NCBI GenBank assembly: GCA_021521415.1 | Contig: JAIQDT010000168.1 | Location: 2,240,501 to 2,304,500, forward strand | From: Bidens hawaiensis | Taxonomy: Eukaryota > Streptophyta > Magnoliopsida > Asterales > Asteraceae | DNA: 64,000 nt | Direction of reading: 5' to 3' | Shown here: one piece after another, positions 31,861 to 43,200 of the stretch | Layout of the letters: each line of letters begins with the position of its first letter | Numbering within the stretch: position 1 is the stretch's first letter | Notes under the pieces: model-generated | Told to the model about the DNA's origin: nothing | Database searches by the model: none | Seen by the model: only the letters and a program-made list of their open reading frames with translations | Made by a program: the position numbers and the translations under genes

Positions 31861-32507
31861 TGATCAACTTCATTTCCGGTGGCTCAGACATATGTGGAAC
31901 TTCTTTCTCCACAACCAAGAGGCTGGCCAAAGAGACCAAGTTGGATAACGAGGAACGACCGGTTATATCCACCACCTTGACGACTGACAAAAGGATCTTC
32001 TGTGGTGCAGAAGATAAATCAAGCATCCAGGATCCACATCATGAAGGTTTGATTGTTACTTTGTTTATTACTAACCATTATGTACGCAGGATCCTTGTCG
32101 ATGGTGGAATCTCGGTCAACATCATCCTACATGATGTCCTTCAAAAGATGAACATCCCAGACTCATAAATCATCCCGAGGACGTCGGTATTAGTCGGCTT
32201 CAGTAGAGAAACCAAAAAGACATTGGAGGACATCAAACTTCGAATATACATCGAAGGGTTAAACTCTTAGCAAAAATTTTGTGTTATAGATAACCTTTCT
32301 TGTTGTAATGTTATTTTAGGCAGGCCTTGGCTACATGGGATGAAGGCAGTGGCCTCTACCTACCATCAATGCATCAAACTACCAACTCCTTGGGAAGTGG
32401 TAAGGATAGATGGTGATCAAGTCGAAGCCAAGAACTACTACTCCTCATCAATGAAGCCAGAAGCTAAACAAACGATAGCATAGCAACCACAACAACATCC
32501 TAGGGAC
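31861..32507 (+). pseudogene. pol: Element C protease
   Basis: It is in frame with gag. The active-site segment reads ILVDGGISVNII, with the DGG signature kept but the following serine changed. Conserved downstream pieces are DNLSCCNVILGRPWLHGMKAVASTYHQC and KLPTPWEV. Stops occur at 32166, 32268 and 32480. Confidence 0.82.
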
Positions 32508-33340
32508 GTGTTGGAAGCTCGTGAGAGTAACTTAAAGGAAGTATCGTTGGACTCCGAGGATCTAGATGCGAAAGTGTTCCTAGGATCCAGTATCCCTAGT
32601 GAAATCGAGGAGGATATGATATCCTTTCTAAAGCGAAGAAAGTCCACATTTGCCTTCAAACATTTAGACATCACAGGTATTTCTAAGGAGGTAATTACTC
32701 ACAAATTAGGCCATGATTTATCTATTAAACCCGTCCATCAGAAGCGAAGGCAATTCGCTCCTGAGAGGAACACGATCATACAAGAAGAAGTTGAAAAACT
32801 TCTTAAGGCCGGTATGATCAGAGAGGTTAAGTATCCTCGATGGTTAGCTAATGTGATTGTTGGTTCTAAAAAGAATGGAAAGTGGAGGGTGTGTGTCGAT
32901 TTTACTAATTTAAACAAGGCATGCCCCAAGGATCCTTTCCCGTTACCACATATAGATTCCATGTTGGATGCAACGGCAGGACATTAGATGCTCACCTTTT
33001 TGGATGCTTCCTATGGATTTCAACAAATTCAGATGGAACCATCTGATCAAGAGGATACAGCATTCATGACGCCTACCGCCATATATTGTTATATTGCTAT
33101 GACGTTCGGACTAAGAAATGCAGGGGCAACATACCAAAGAATGGTCAACATGATGTTCAAGGATCATCTAGGCAAAACCATGGAAGTCTACATAGATAAT
33201 ATGATGGTGAAGTCCAAGAGAGCTGAGGATCACCTCAAAGATCTTGAAGAAGCTTTCAACATCTGGATCAGTACAATATGAAGCTGAATCCTTCAATGCC
33301 ACTTTGGTGTCAAGGCTGGGAAGTTCCTAGGATACATGGT
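32508..33340 (+). pseudogene. pol: Element C reverse transcriptase, catalytic motif mutated
   Basis: The N-terminal linker matches D (HQKRRQFAPERN, EVEKLLKAGMIREVKYP). The RT blocks KKNGKWRVCVDFTNLNKACPKDP, FQQIQMEPSDQEDTAF and FGLRNAGATYQRMVN are clear. The catalytic box reads YIDNMMVKS, so the second aspartate of YxDD is lost and the polymerase would be dead even without the stop at 32985 and the frameshift near 33275. D keeps YIDD at this site. Confidence 0.88.
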
Positions 33341-34480
33341 AACCAAAAGAGGAATAGAAGCAAGCCCTGAGCAGATAGAAGCCACTATCAACTTGAAGTC
33401 TCCTGCGATGCTAAAGATGTCCAAAGACTGACAGGAAGAATAGCAACTCTCAACAGATTCATTTCCAGATCTTCCGAGAAGTGCAAAGATTTCTATGACA
33501 TTCTTAGGAAAAATAAGAAGTTCGAATGGACAGAGAGGCATGAGGCTGCGCTCAAAGACTTAAAGGATTACTTATCCTCAGCTCCAGCTCTAATGAAGCC
33601 TGTGGATGGAGAATCCTTATATCTCTACCTAGCTGTTTCAGGAAATGCCGTAAGTGCTGTTCTTGTAAAGGATCATGAATGTGAACAGCATCCCATTTAT
33701 TATGTAAGTAAAAGTCTATTAGATGCAGAAGCCATGTATTCTCATTTAGAAAAATTAATTATTGCACTTATTATGGCTTCCACTAAACTAACACATTATT
33801 TTGAGACTCATACTATTATATTAAGAACTAACTATCCGGTTAAGAATGTTCTTAGAAAGCCAGAATTGTCAGGTAGAATGGCCTAATGGGATGTGAAGCT
33901 GAGTGCATATGACATTCAGTATGAGCCTAGAACAGTTATCAAATCGCAGGCACTAGCAGACTTTGTGGCTGATTTCAGCAGTGACATGCAAAATGAAGCT
34001 AATTTAGAGGTTCAACAACTAGAAGAAACCAAGGATCCTTGGATCCTCTTCACATATGGAGCATCCAACGTAAGAGGAACGGGATTGGGTATACTACTGA
34101 AATCGCCATAGGGGGACATAATACCCCATTCCATTGCATGTGCATTTCAAGCGACCAACAATGAGGCAGAATATGAAGCACTCATCGTAGGTTTACTTTT
34201 AGCCAAACAAATGAGGATCAGGTTTCTTTAAGTTTATATGGATTCTTTACTTATAACTAACCACTTTAACGGTTCTTATACCGTGAAAGGTGAAAAAATA
34301 ATCAAATATTTAGAAGTTGTGAAGGAGTTAGCAAAATCCTTAGAGTTGTTTAGTATTATACAGGTACCAAGAGAAGAGAATGATGGGGTAGATGTCTTAG
34401 CTAATTTAGCCTCATCCTTGAAAATTCTAGAAGATACGAAGATCCCAATCATCCATATACTCTCGCCAGCAATAGGAGAA
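33341..34480 (+). pseudogene. pol: Element C RNase H pair
   Basis: The first RNase H region (HPIYYVSKSLLDAEAMYSHLEK, KLTHYFETHTI) lies at 33590-33890 and the second, archaeal-type one at 33990-34420. In the second the catalytic positions read TYGASN (first Asp lost), NNEAEYEAL, YMDSLLI and VDVLANL. Stops near 33884, 34109 and 34228 and a frameshift near 33400 break it. The layout equals D, which confirms the dual RNase H lineage. Confidence 0.82.
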
Positions 34481-35782
34481 CAAGAAGTTGTGGAGATAAC
34501 AACTGACAAACAGATGGTACTTTGGGATCCATCATCCTCAGCTAGCCAAGGATCCTGGATCCTCCCAATCAAAAAATACATTCAAGATGGAGAAATCCCA
34601 GCCACGGAGAATCTGAAATCCTTCAAACTCAAGGTATCACAATACATTTTATTAGATGATGTGTTATACAGAAAATCTCTTGTAGGGCCATACTTGAGGT
34701 GTATCGAGGATCCTGAAATTCAAGAGGTGCTCAAAGACTTTCACGAAGGTTATTGTGGTAATCACACTGGAGGTAGAGCTCTGTTTTCTAGGATTCTAAG
34801 AACAGGGTACTTCTGGCCAACAATGAAAAGAGACGCCATGGAGTACTCAAAGAAATGTGATGCTTGTCAAAGGCATGCAAACATCCTACATCAACCAGCA
34901 GAACCGATGTATCCTATATCTTCATCATGTCCTTTTATGAAATGGGGCATGGATAATGTGGGTAAACTGCCTAAGGCACCAGGAGGAAAAGTATTCATGC
35001 TTGAAATGACTGATTACTTTTTAAAGTGGATAGAGGCAGAAGCTTTTGTTCAAGTCCGCGAAAAAGAGGTGATATCCTTCATTAAAAGAAATATTATTAC
35101 TAGATTTGGCATTCTTTCAGAAATTATTTGTGACAATGGTTCTTATCGGGAATAGAACCACTATCTTTTGTGAAAGTTGGGGCATCAAGATGATTACATA
35201 AACTCCAAACATCCTCAAGCTAATGGCCAAGCAGAGACAAGCAACAAGATCATCATCAACAACCTAAAAAAGAAGCTAGGATCCAAGAAATGAAAGTGGG
35301 CTGAAGAGCTACCTTATGTTCTTTGGGCTGACAGGACAACTCCCAAGAATGCAACGGGCCAAACACCCTTCTCATTAGTATTTGGATTAGAAGCGGTAAT
35401 CCCTACAGAGATGGTGATTCCTACAGCAAGAACAAGCATCTGTGATCCTGAGGCCAATGAAGAAATCCTTCATGATGACTTGGATACTGTTGAAGAACTC
35501 AGAGACCTAGCCAAGATCATAATGGCAGCATATCAACAAAGGGTAGCTGGGGCATACAACAAAAATATCAGGATCAGAAGATTTCATGAAGGAGATTTAG
35601 TTTTGAAAAAAGCCTTCCAAAACACGACCAATCTGGCTGATGGGAAGTTAGCACCCAAATGGGAAGGTCCATATGTGATCGAGTCGGATGCAGGAAAGGG
35701 GGCATATCATTTGTTCACTATGGAAGGCAACAGGTTACCAAGAGCATGGAATGCTATCCACCTCAAGAAATACTTTTTCTGA
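34481..35782 (+). pseudogene. pol: Element C integrase
   Basis: The HHCC zinc finger is complete (HEGYCGNH...CDACQRH). The core has D in KWGMDNVGKLP and D in ICDNGSY. Just after it, near 35145-35215, a frameshift and stop disturb the QF...TP segment, but the catalytic E in NGQAETSNK remains. The C-terminal domain (GDLVLKKAFQNT, LAPKWEGPYVIES) ends NAIHLKKYFF with TGA at 35780-35782. Further in-frame breaks lie near 35155 and 35292. Confidence 0.88.
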
Positions 35783-37215
35783 TCAGGATCAAGTATCCTC
35801 TGAGGATCAAGTATCCTTAAAGGATCAAGGATCCTAAAATCGGTAACATCTATCTAATCACTAATTCATTTTTGATTTTTGCTTATTTAAGGATAACATA
35901 TTCTTAACATTTGTATTTTCCATGTTCTAAGTAAAAATGCATGACATTAATGAGATATTCAATGGTCAAGAGGTTGGCCACCTCTCATTTACATTTAAGG
36001 TACTAAGCTATTTCCCTAGGCCTAGCCCACGAGTGGGTTTGACCCCCGATGGTCATATCCCCTAAGGTTTAAAGGTTTTCACCTTTCTTATAAATTAGAG
36101 TTTCTACACTCTCGCCTGGAGCGCACGCTATCCAACGTATAGTCCACGGCAGCGGGACCAGTACACGTTTAGTGGATGACAATTTCGTTGTCTTCGGCTA
36201 TATGGAGGATCCTACGATTTATGGTAGACGTACCATACCACCGGTTTACAACATTTTCATGTTGTCTCACATTTGGGCTAAATCCCGGTTTGGGAGAGTC
36301 CCCAGTTGACATCCGTATCCTTGGGCCAGTCCACAGTTTGGGCTTGTCCCCAGTTTAACACTAGTTTGGGCTTGTCCCCAGTTTGGGCTTATCCCCAGTT
36401 TCACGGGCTTGTCCCCAGTTGCACGGGCTTTTCCCAGTTTATTGTTTGGGTTTGTCCCCAGCTTAATGGGTTTAATCCCAGTTAACATTATAAGTTATTT
36501 GCAACAGATTTTCTTAAGTTCATCGCGAAGACAAAGTCTTATGGATTCGAAATCCTTAAAGTACTTCTCCAAGGATCATCGAAGGTTCTGTACTTATGTT
36601 AACATAGGTCTACTTAAACCTTCTAGTATGATTTCCACTTATAAGTTTGTATCGTTTTATTTAGAATGATCTTATTTACTTTTGTTTAAAGATTTAACAT
36701 TTTTTTTTTCTAAGGATACTCTATCCTAAAAATTTTTGTTTCAAGTATTTTTAAGGATAATCTATCTTCAAATGTTTGAGAATATTCTATCCTAAAGATT
36801 TCTTTCAATCAAGTATAATTTTTGAAGTTTACAATAAAACTAAGTCTATATGAAACAAACTTTCACAATAACAGACAGATAGTTAAAATATTTATATTAT
36901 TAACATAAGTCACTTGGACTTATCCAAAATCCTTAACCCGGATTTCACCATACATAAGATGGACCATCCACCCGGGTTAAGTAAGTAATACTAATTGTTC
37001 ATAAGTGCAGGAAAATAAAGAACAGGAGCACCAAAGGCTTCATCCCCACAAAAGAGGATCCATCCACCTTCGATATCCCTGAGAATTGTCTTGAGGATCA
37101 GTGATCCTTAAAACCTAATTACTACTTTCTATTACAAACCATAACCATTGTTCATAAAAACATCAGCATAAAAAAATGGGCTCGGCCCTTGTCTTCAATA
37201 TCCTTCATCGCCCAT
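35783..37215. other. Element C non-coding region between pol and antisense gene
   Basis: It starts with a run of ggatcaagtatcct units (35786-35835). It is AT-rich, contains a tandem array at 36271-36483 and has repeated aggataatctatcct motifs at 36710-36800. I see no coding potential. It corresponds to 21957-23216 in D. Confidence 0.6.
36271..36483. repeat. Tandem array of tttgggcttgtccccag (element C)
   Basis: About nine or ten units of ~20-24 bp with the core gggcttgtccccagtt occur, some shortened (gggcttttcccag, gggtttaatcccag). The core differs by a few bases from that of D (ggccttgtcgccag), so an old repeat in the common ancestor has diverged and re-amplified separately. Confidence 0.8.
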
Positions 37216-38809
37216 TCAAGCTGCATCTTCACCATCCGCATCACCTGCTCCTTCACCGGCTTCAGCCACATCCTTGACTTCGCTCATCCCAACCTCGTTC
37301 TCCTCAGCCATCTCCACGTCCTCATCACCACCAAGAGCCGCCAGGGTAGTCTTCAACTTCTGCACATTCCAGGTCGCCTTGTCGAAAGCATGATCACCGG
37401 CCTCCATCTCCATCTTAATCCTCTCCTGCAGCACTGACCTGGCTGCCCACATCTTAGCCTCATCTTTCGCTTGCTTAACTTCCTCTTGTCGCTGGGCATC
37501 TGCTGTGGATATCTGATCCTCAGCTTCCTTTTGAGCTGGGCTAAAGCTTTATACTTGTTGATCACTACATTCCCTAACCCAGACAGCTTGTCACTCATTT
37601 GGCCCACAATCTTTTCATAATGCTCTTTAAAAGCATTCATAGCCTGTAACCAACCATCAAGCAAGGATTAGAAGGATATTGGATCCTTAAATTCAATATA
37701 GCAGAATATAGGATACTTGCAGTGAGGACCATGTTATAGTGGGTTTCGGGATCAGAGGACCTCTTTCTCTTGGAAGCGGCTGACTTGGCTCTGGTAGTTG
37801 CAGTCTTAGGCTCGGAACTAGTTGCCGCCTTCAGAGTTTCCTTCTTAATGTCTTGAGGAGTGATCATACTATCGATGTCTTCCAAGGAGAACTTGCTAGC
37901 AGAATTCTGAGACTTCTTGGCACCTACAAGATTAAGTTAACAGATAAGTATTCTATCTAACTTTATTTATTTGAAAATTATTATATCAAACTTACTTGAC
38001 ATATTGGAGTCTGAGGAAATCTCACAAAAGGCTTCGATAAATCAGGCTTGAAAAGTTCTAACCTCGGTATCCAGTACAAGGAACCGTTTTGTTTTTTCCT
38101 CTGTTCCAGGTAGCTTAGCCAAAGAAGCGAAGTTCTCAACTGCAAATAAAAAAGAAGAATCACGGTTAAGTTAATCATCAAGGATCCTATCGTTACAAAG
38201 GATCCAGGATCCTACCCTTTCTGACCCATTTTGAAGGAAGGTCAGCCCCTCCGGGTATAGAGTCACGTTTCATGAAGAAAAACTGATTCCTCCAGAAGGA
38301 ATCATTCAAAGTAGCTTTCAAAATCGGATGGGGTTGTCGAGGTTTGGATTTCAATATGAATCGGGCTGGACCATGAGTAGTAAGAGTATACAGATAGGAT
38401 AACTCTTGAAGGCCGAAGTCAACTTTCTCCTCTTCAATGATTCTATCTATAGTGCCGAGAACTCTTCACACCATGGGCATAGCCTGGATGAAGGATATGC
38501 CAGTGGAATCGAAGAAGCTTTGTGTGAAAAGGGGAATGGATAACGACAGCGAATAAGGAAAGGGCAAGCCGGAAAGCACACCTAGGTCTGTGAGTATGCA
38601 TTGCAACGGATGTTGGAGTCGTATGGTCGGAATACGGTTTTTGGCGGAAACAAAGAGCGAAACTCATCGACTTTGGGATCCGTGAGTTTGCAGATTTAGA
38701 TAGAAGGATTGGCTATAAGGTTTTGTGGTTCCATCTCCGACAACTTAGAGTTATCGGAAGATTGGTCGGACGGTTTAGAAGGAGGTAAAGAAGACGAAGT
38801 GACAGACAT
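37216..38809 (-). pseudogene. Antisense Transposase_28-like gene of element C, four exons
   Basis: It starts at ATG 38809 (MSVTSSSLPPSKPSD). The Transposase_28-like domain (38640-38215) keeps FFDSTGISFIQAMPMV, a TTHGPARF block and FFMKRDSIPGG-x-LPSKWVRKG. Introns with GT/AG ends lie at about 38138-38214 and 37925-37995, and another ends near 37647. The boundary residues MSS|G match D exactly. Exon 3 has a SKRKRS basic motif. The last exon is a coiled coil with an acidic tail. A TAG near 38695, further stops in the domain and a frameshift near 37530 show decay. The neighbours are pol of C in convergent orientation and the E insertion 110 bp upstream. Confidence 0.72.
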
Positions 38810-38898
38810 TATTATCAAAGCAAAGAAAATAACGGAGAAAAGAAAGGATACCTGATGTGTCGCCTGGATATGTGATTATAAGAGAGATATAGGGACGG

Positions 38899-38907
38899 CA
38901 TATATAG
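38899..38907 (-). promoter_or_regulatory. Candidate TATA box of the C antisense gene
   Basis: In gene sense ctatatatg, in the context gcctatatatgcc, 90 bp upstream of ATG 38809. E inserted only 12 bp further upstream (38920), so any distal promoter is now cut off. It would give the antisense gene its own promoter independent of the LTR. Confidence 0.5.
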
Positions 38908-38919
38908 GCGGTTATGATT

Positions 38920-40091
38920 TGTCCGGTCCCCGATTGTTGGTAGATCGTTAAAAAATCAAGTCATAACTCACACAAATGAATGTGTTGACAAGGGAGTTAA
39001 TGACGGGTTTCTATTTTTAGAAAGAAAACCGTTTGTTAAAGGCGGAATCAATAACAAACAGTGGAATGGCTGAACAATCAATCAAAGGTAACTAACACAC
39101 AAGATTCACTCAAAAGATTTCCATTTATATAATATAATTCATACAAACGATAATCTATCTAGGGTTTCTTGATGGGAAAGTTATATCCGTACGATTCTTA
39201 GAACAGCCGCCACTCACAAATATCCTCTTCTGAATTAATGAGTCTCGTTGTCAGCCGCTGTTAGGAGGCGTGCCCTAAATATTCCTTTTATAGGCCTGAC
39301 ACCTCTTTACAGCTGGTCATTCCTTCTAGAAACCCTAAATATAACGTACGTATTCAAATTACGTATTCAAAGCTATGCTAAGTGTAAAATAAGTCTTCCG
39401 GGTAGGCTTTGTCTTCTCCGAGTAGACTTTGTACTCTGCCTTCCTTGGTAGACTTGATAACCTTGAAGCGTGTTCGGGAACAGTTACCGGGTAGACTTTT
39501 TACTTTCACCGAGTAGACTTCAGTCTTCTTGATCTTATCAGACTTTGCCTTGAAAGATCTTACGAGCAACCTTGTTCTTCCATGGTCCCTTAACTCCTTG
39601 CTATGAAATAGCTTATTAGCAAAGTGTGCTCGGTAGCACTGTACTCTACTAGAGTTAAGCCCTGCCCGATGTTACTTGGAATATATCATTACTCACATCA
39701 AGCTTACTCGGACCACTATTGTTAATGAATACCTTGTCCGGTCTTCCAATCACTTTTTGGCATGAGCTTGGTTAGCCAAGAGCTTACCCGGGGTAAACCT
39801 TTCTCGGCTATGAAGAACAAACTTGCTAGATATAGTGAACCCTACCCGGGTATACACTAAATTGTGAGCCTTGCTCGGGTATTCACTAAATAGTGAACCT
39901 TGCTCGGGTATGCACTAAAGAAGACTTCTCTAAGATAACCTTGCCCGGTCGGCAAGATATCATGCCCGGTTAAGTAAAACCTTGCTCGGATGTCTTAGGT
40001 GTGCCCGGTTCCATACTTGGCGAATTCTGAGGAGGTTGAGAAGATTCCCATCTTCATTATGATCATTTTTAGGTCAAATCTTAACTCAACA
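38920..40091 (-). repeat. Element E 3' LTR (1172 bp)
   Basis: In element sense it starts tgttgagttaag at 40091 and ends with the terminal cggaca at 38920 (caggtccccg/ccggtccccg on the + strand in the two copies). It carries about fourteen copies of the TTGCYCGG-like motif between 39395 and 40010. The TATA box equivalent is at 39284-39293. Confidence 0.95.
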
Positions 40092-40104
40092 ATCTCCCCC
40101 TAGA
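40092..40104 (-). other. Element E polypurine tract
   Basis: In element sense ctagggggagat directly precedes the 3' LTR. The G-run is typical of Copia PPTs. Confidence 0.85.
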
Positions 40105-40238
40105 TTGGAACACCTCATCTGTCCCAAAACACTTCTACAGTTACTTACACATAATTAAAATACACATAAATCAAAATCAAATGATTACATAATCAAAGGT
40201 TGTCCGAAGACATTACAAAATAAAGCCTATTCTAAAGA

Positions 40239-43200
40239 TCATTGTCTTCTTCTTGCATTGTAGTAGGCTTGCTTTCGATTTGCAATGACACTTCCTGCCC
40301 TTTGCCCGAAGATAGAAAGGATTCGGAAATGAATGTGACTTTCGGGAATGTCCAAATCCCTAATATCTCTTAGATCTTCATAGTGCAAGTAGGTCAGGTC
40401 TTCATCTCTTTTAATTATGCCCAGGATAATTCCATCTGAATTGCGAAGAATATAATGGCCTGTATTTTCTTTATATTCAATTTCTGCAATAATGCCATTC
40501 TTCTGCACAGTATAATTTGGGCGAGTCATTCTTATTTTCGGTCTTATGCAAGTATTCATATTTGACACTGGATTCTTATCTTTGAATTTCAGATGGTAGT
40601 TCAATTCTGCACTGGCTATCTTTTTCAATTTGGCAGTCCTTCTTGTTTTCTCCTGCTTTGTTATCCTCCAGCTTTTCTTCTCTTTTAAGAATTGGAATCC
40701 CTTGTCAGCTTCGTCCTTCAAGAACTTGGAGAGATCATCTGTTGTCTTCCTGCCAACCTGCTTGTATTACGATAATCATAAAGATAAAGTGTGACCATTT
40801 TCTTCAACTGTTCTTGGGTATACTCAGCAAAATCTTCTTTCATAATAATGTCTCTCAATTGTTTGCTTTCCATTATCACTTTCAGAGACTGAGAGACTGA
40901 ATCAAAGTATAGTCTTCTTGGTAGATCCACATGTGATTTTGGATTTGTCATTCTTTGAGATCCAGTTCTACTTGATTCACCTCTGTGTGTTGTTGGTTGT
41001 TGTCTTGATGCAGACGGCCCTGTTGGTATAGACATCATTGGTTGACTAGGCCTTGTGATACTAAAAGTTTTCATTCATTTACATTGATTCAATTAATTCC
41101 GCAGGATAGTTGATGAGATCTCCAAGGATTTCACCTTTGTCATGGACAAGTTTTAAAATCATACTCCTAATCCTTGGATTTTCAGTAGACCTGCAGGAAC
41201 AAATCTTCCATCCACAAAGCTTCAATGGTTATCACCCTCCAATTATACTTTTTCCCACTCAGCCTTCTGTATATAGAAAAGTTCTTTCAAGTCCTCCTTT
41301 TCTAATGCATTAAATGTATCCTCATCCAATCATCTTTGGTTCAGCATTATACCCCTCAATATTTTGATCATTTTATCATTTTCCCATGGAATGATAGGTT
41401 CATCAATTGGTTCAGGTTTAACTTCCATTGGGATTGGGGTTTCATCAGCAGCTACCTCTTTTGATTTTTCTTTTTCAATCTGGGCTTTTTGTTTTTCCCT
41501 GAGAGTCATGATTTTTCTTTTCTTTGCAGGTGGTTTTTCTTGATCTCTTTTAGATTGCTCAGTGGAGGGTTCATGCTCACTCTTTTCAATTTTTCTTTTT
41601 TTTCATGTTGTTGAATATTGATTCAACTGTGGTTTTGTCCAAAAACTCAACCATGTCAGGTTTCATACCTTTCTCCAACAAGTATCCACGCTTTCCTCCA
41701 ATTTTTTCTTTCAACGCTTCAAGCTTTTCAGCCTCCTCATTTTCTTTAACAAACTTTTCTTTTATTTCTTCCCTTGTGCTTTCATAGGCTTCTCTCAGCT
41801 TGTCAACATTGAAATGACTCAGATCTTTTTCAGAATACCCATGTTTTCTTAAATATTCTCTGTATTTCTGGGCATCCCTGTTCTTTTGCTGTATCAACTT
41901 CTCAATTATGTCCCTTTCTTTGTTCAAAATTTTCTCCAGCTCATCATCATTCAAATCAGCTAAGGTCTCAAAGCTTATGCCAAAGCTTCTCAATTTCACA
42001 ATCAAAGGATTTTTCCTTTTAGCATCTAACAGACTTTGCTCAATGTTTGTCCTCTGTTCATCAGTTATTGTAACTTGTGGTGACATAACATTAGCAGTTT
42101 CAGCACCTTTTCCCTGATTATCTTCATCATCATTATCAGTTTCATCTTCATCAGAATCACCCTACTCCTCAGTTGTTTCATTTACTGCATCAATCTTAGG
42201 TTCATCAGGAGTGGGATCTTCAGGAATTGGTACATTAAGCACTCCTTGCACATGTTCATCTGGCCTTAAATTTTGCAAACGTATTTCCCTTATTGGACTT
42301 GCTTCATCATCAGGAGTCTCTACAAAGTAATTGTTCTTACCATCCCATTTCCCCTTTTTGGCAGGCTCAGCTCTTTCAGCTGGTTTAAATGAATCAGGTT
42401 TATCCCTCTTTCTTGAATATTTCTTTCCATATTTGGGATCATTCACACATTCCCATTCACTTGGGTTCTGTCTGATATCTTCTTTAATTTGCTCAGCCCA
42501 TTTCTTGGCAGCGATTGAGGCAATAGTTTCACCAATCTCTTCTTCCACATTCAGTTCCAAATTCACATTGGTTGGTTTGGTTGTTTCAATTGTTTCCTTT
42601 TCAGGTTGACTTTAAGTTTGAAACTTGCTTACCACCATGGCCAAAGAGTTGTCTACTTCTTCAACTCTTTTCAAATTAATCAGTGCTTCAATAACTTCTT
42701 GATCATCAGCCTCTTCTTCATTTATCATCTTGGCAACATTGGCTTGACTGATCAATGCTTCCTGCTCTGCTATCTCCTCAGGAGTCAAGGTTTGGGCTAG
42801 TATTTCCCTATCCCTTGTTTCTCTCATAATGTTTTCAAATTCTATCCTTGCAGCAGTAGTAGCTTCTTCCTCTTCATTCATAACTTCTTTCACAAGATTT
42901 GCCTTAACAGGCTCTTCTTCAAAGATCTTTGCCTTTCCTTTATCCAATCTCCTCTGTACATCTTCTTCATCATCAGACTGCTCATAATCATCAATTTCTT
43001 TTTCTAGTGCTTCCAGCTCTGGATCATGCTCTACCCTCTTGGAGCTTTCAGGTTGTTCAGTAGGTATTGGCTACTTAGTAGCAGCATTATCTTCATTCAT
43101 CACTTCATTTTGAGCTTCAGTCTGAATGTTAGTCAAGACATCAGTGACCTCATCAGTTATATCCATATTTTCTTCATCATTCAATTTTTCATTTCCTTCC

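Noticed and set aside
36176..36488. Open frames across the gggcttgtccccag array in C
   Set aside because: Repeat-derived reading on both strands with no start context or homology.
37981..38667. Separate small minus-strand genes in C
   Set aside because: They are pieces, partly in the wrong frame, of the decayed antisense gene, as shown by comparison with D.
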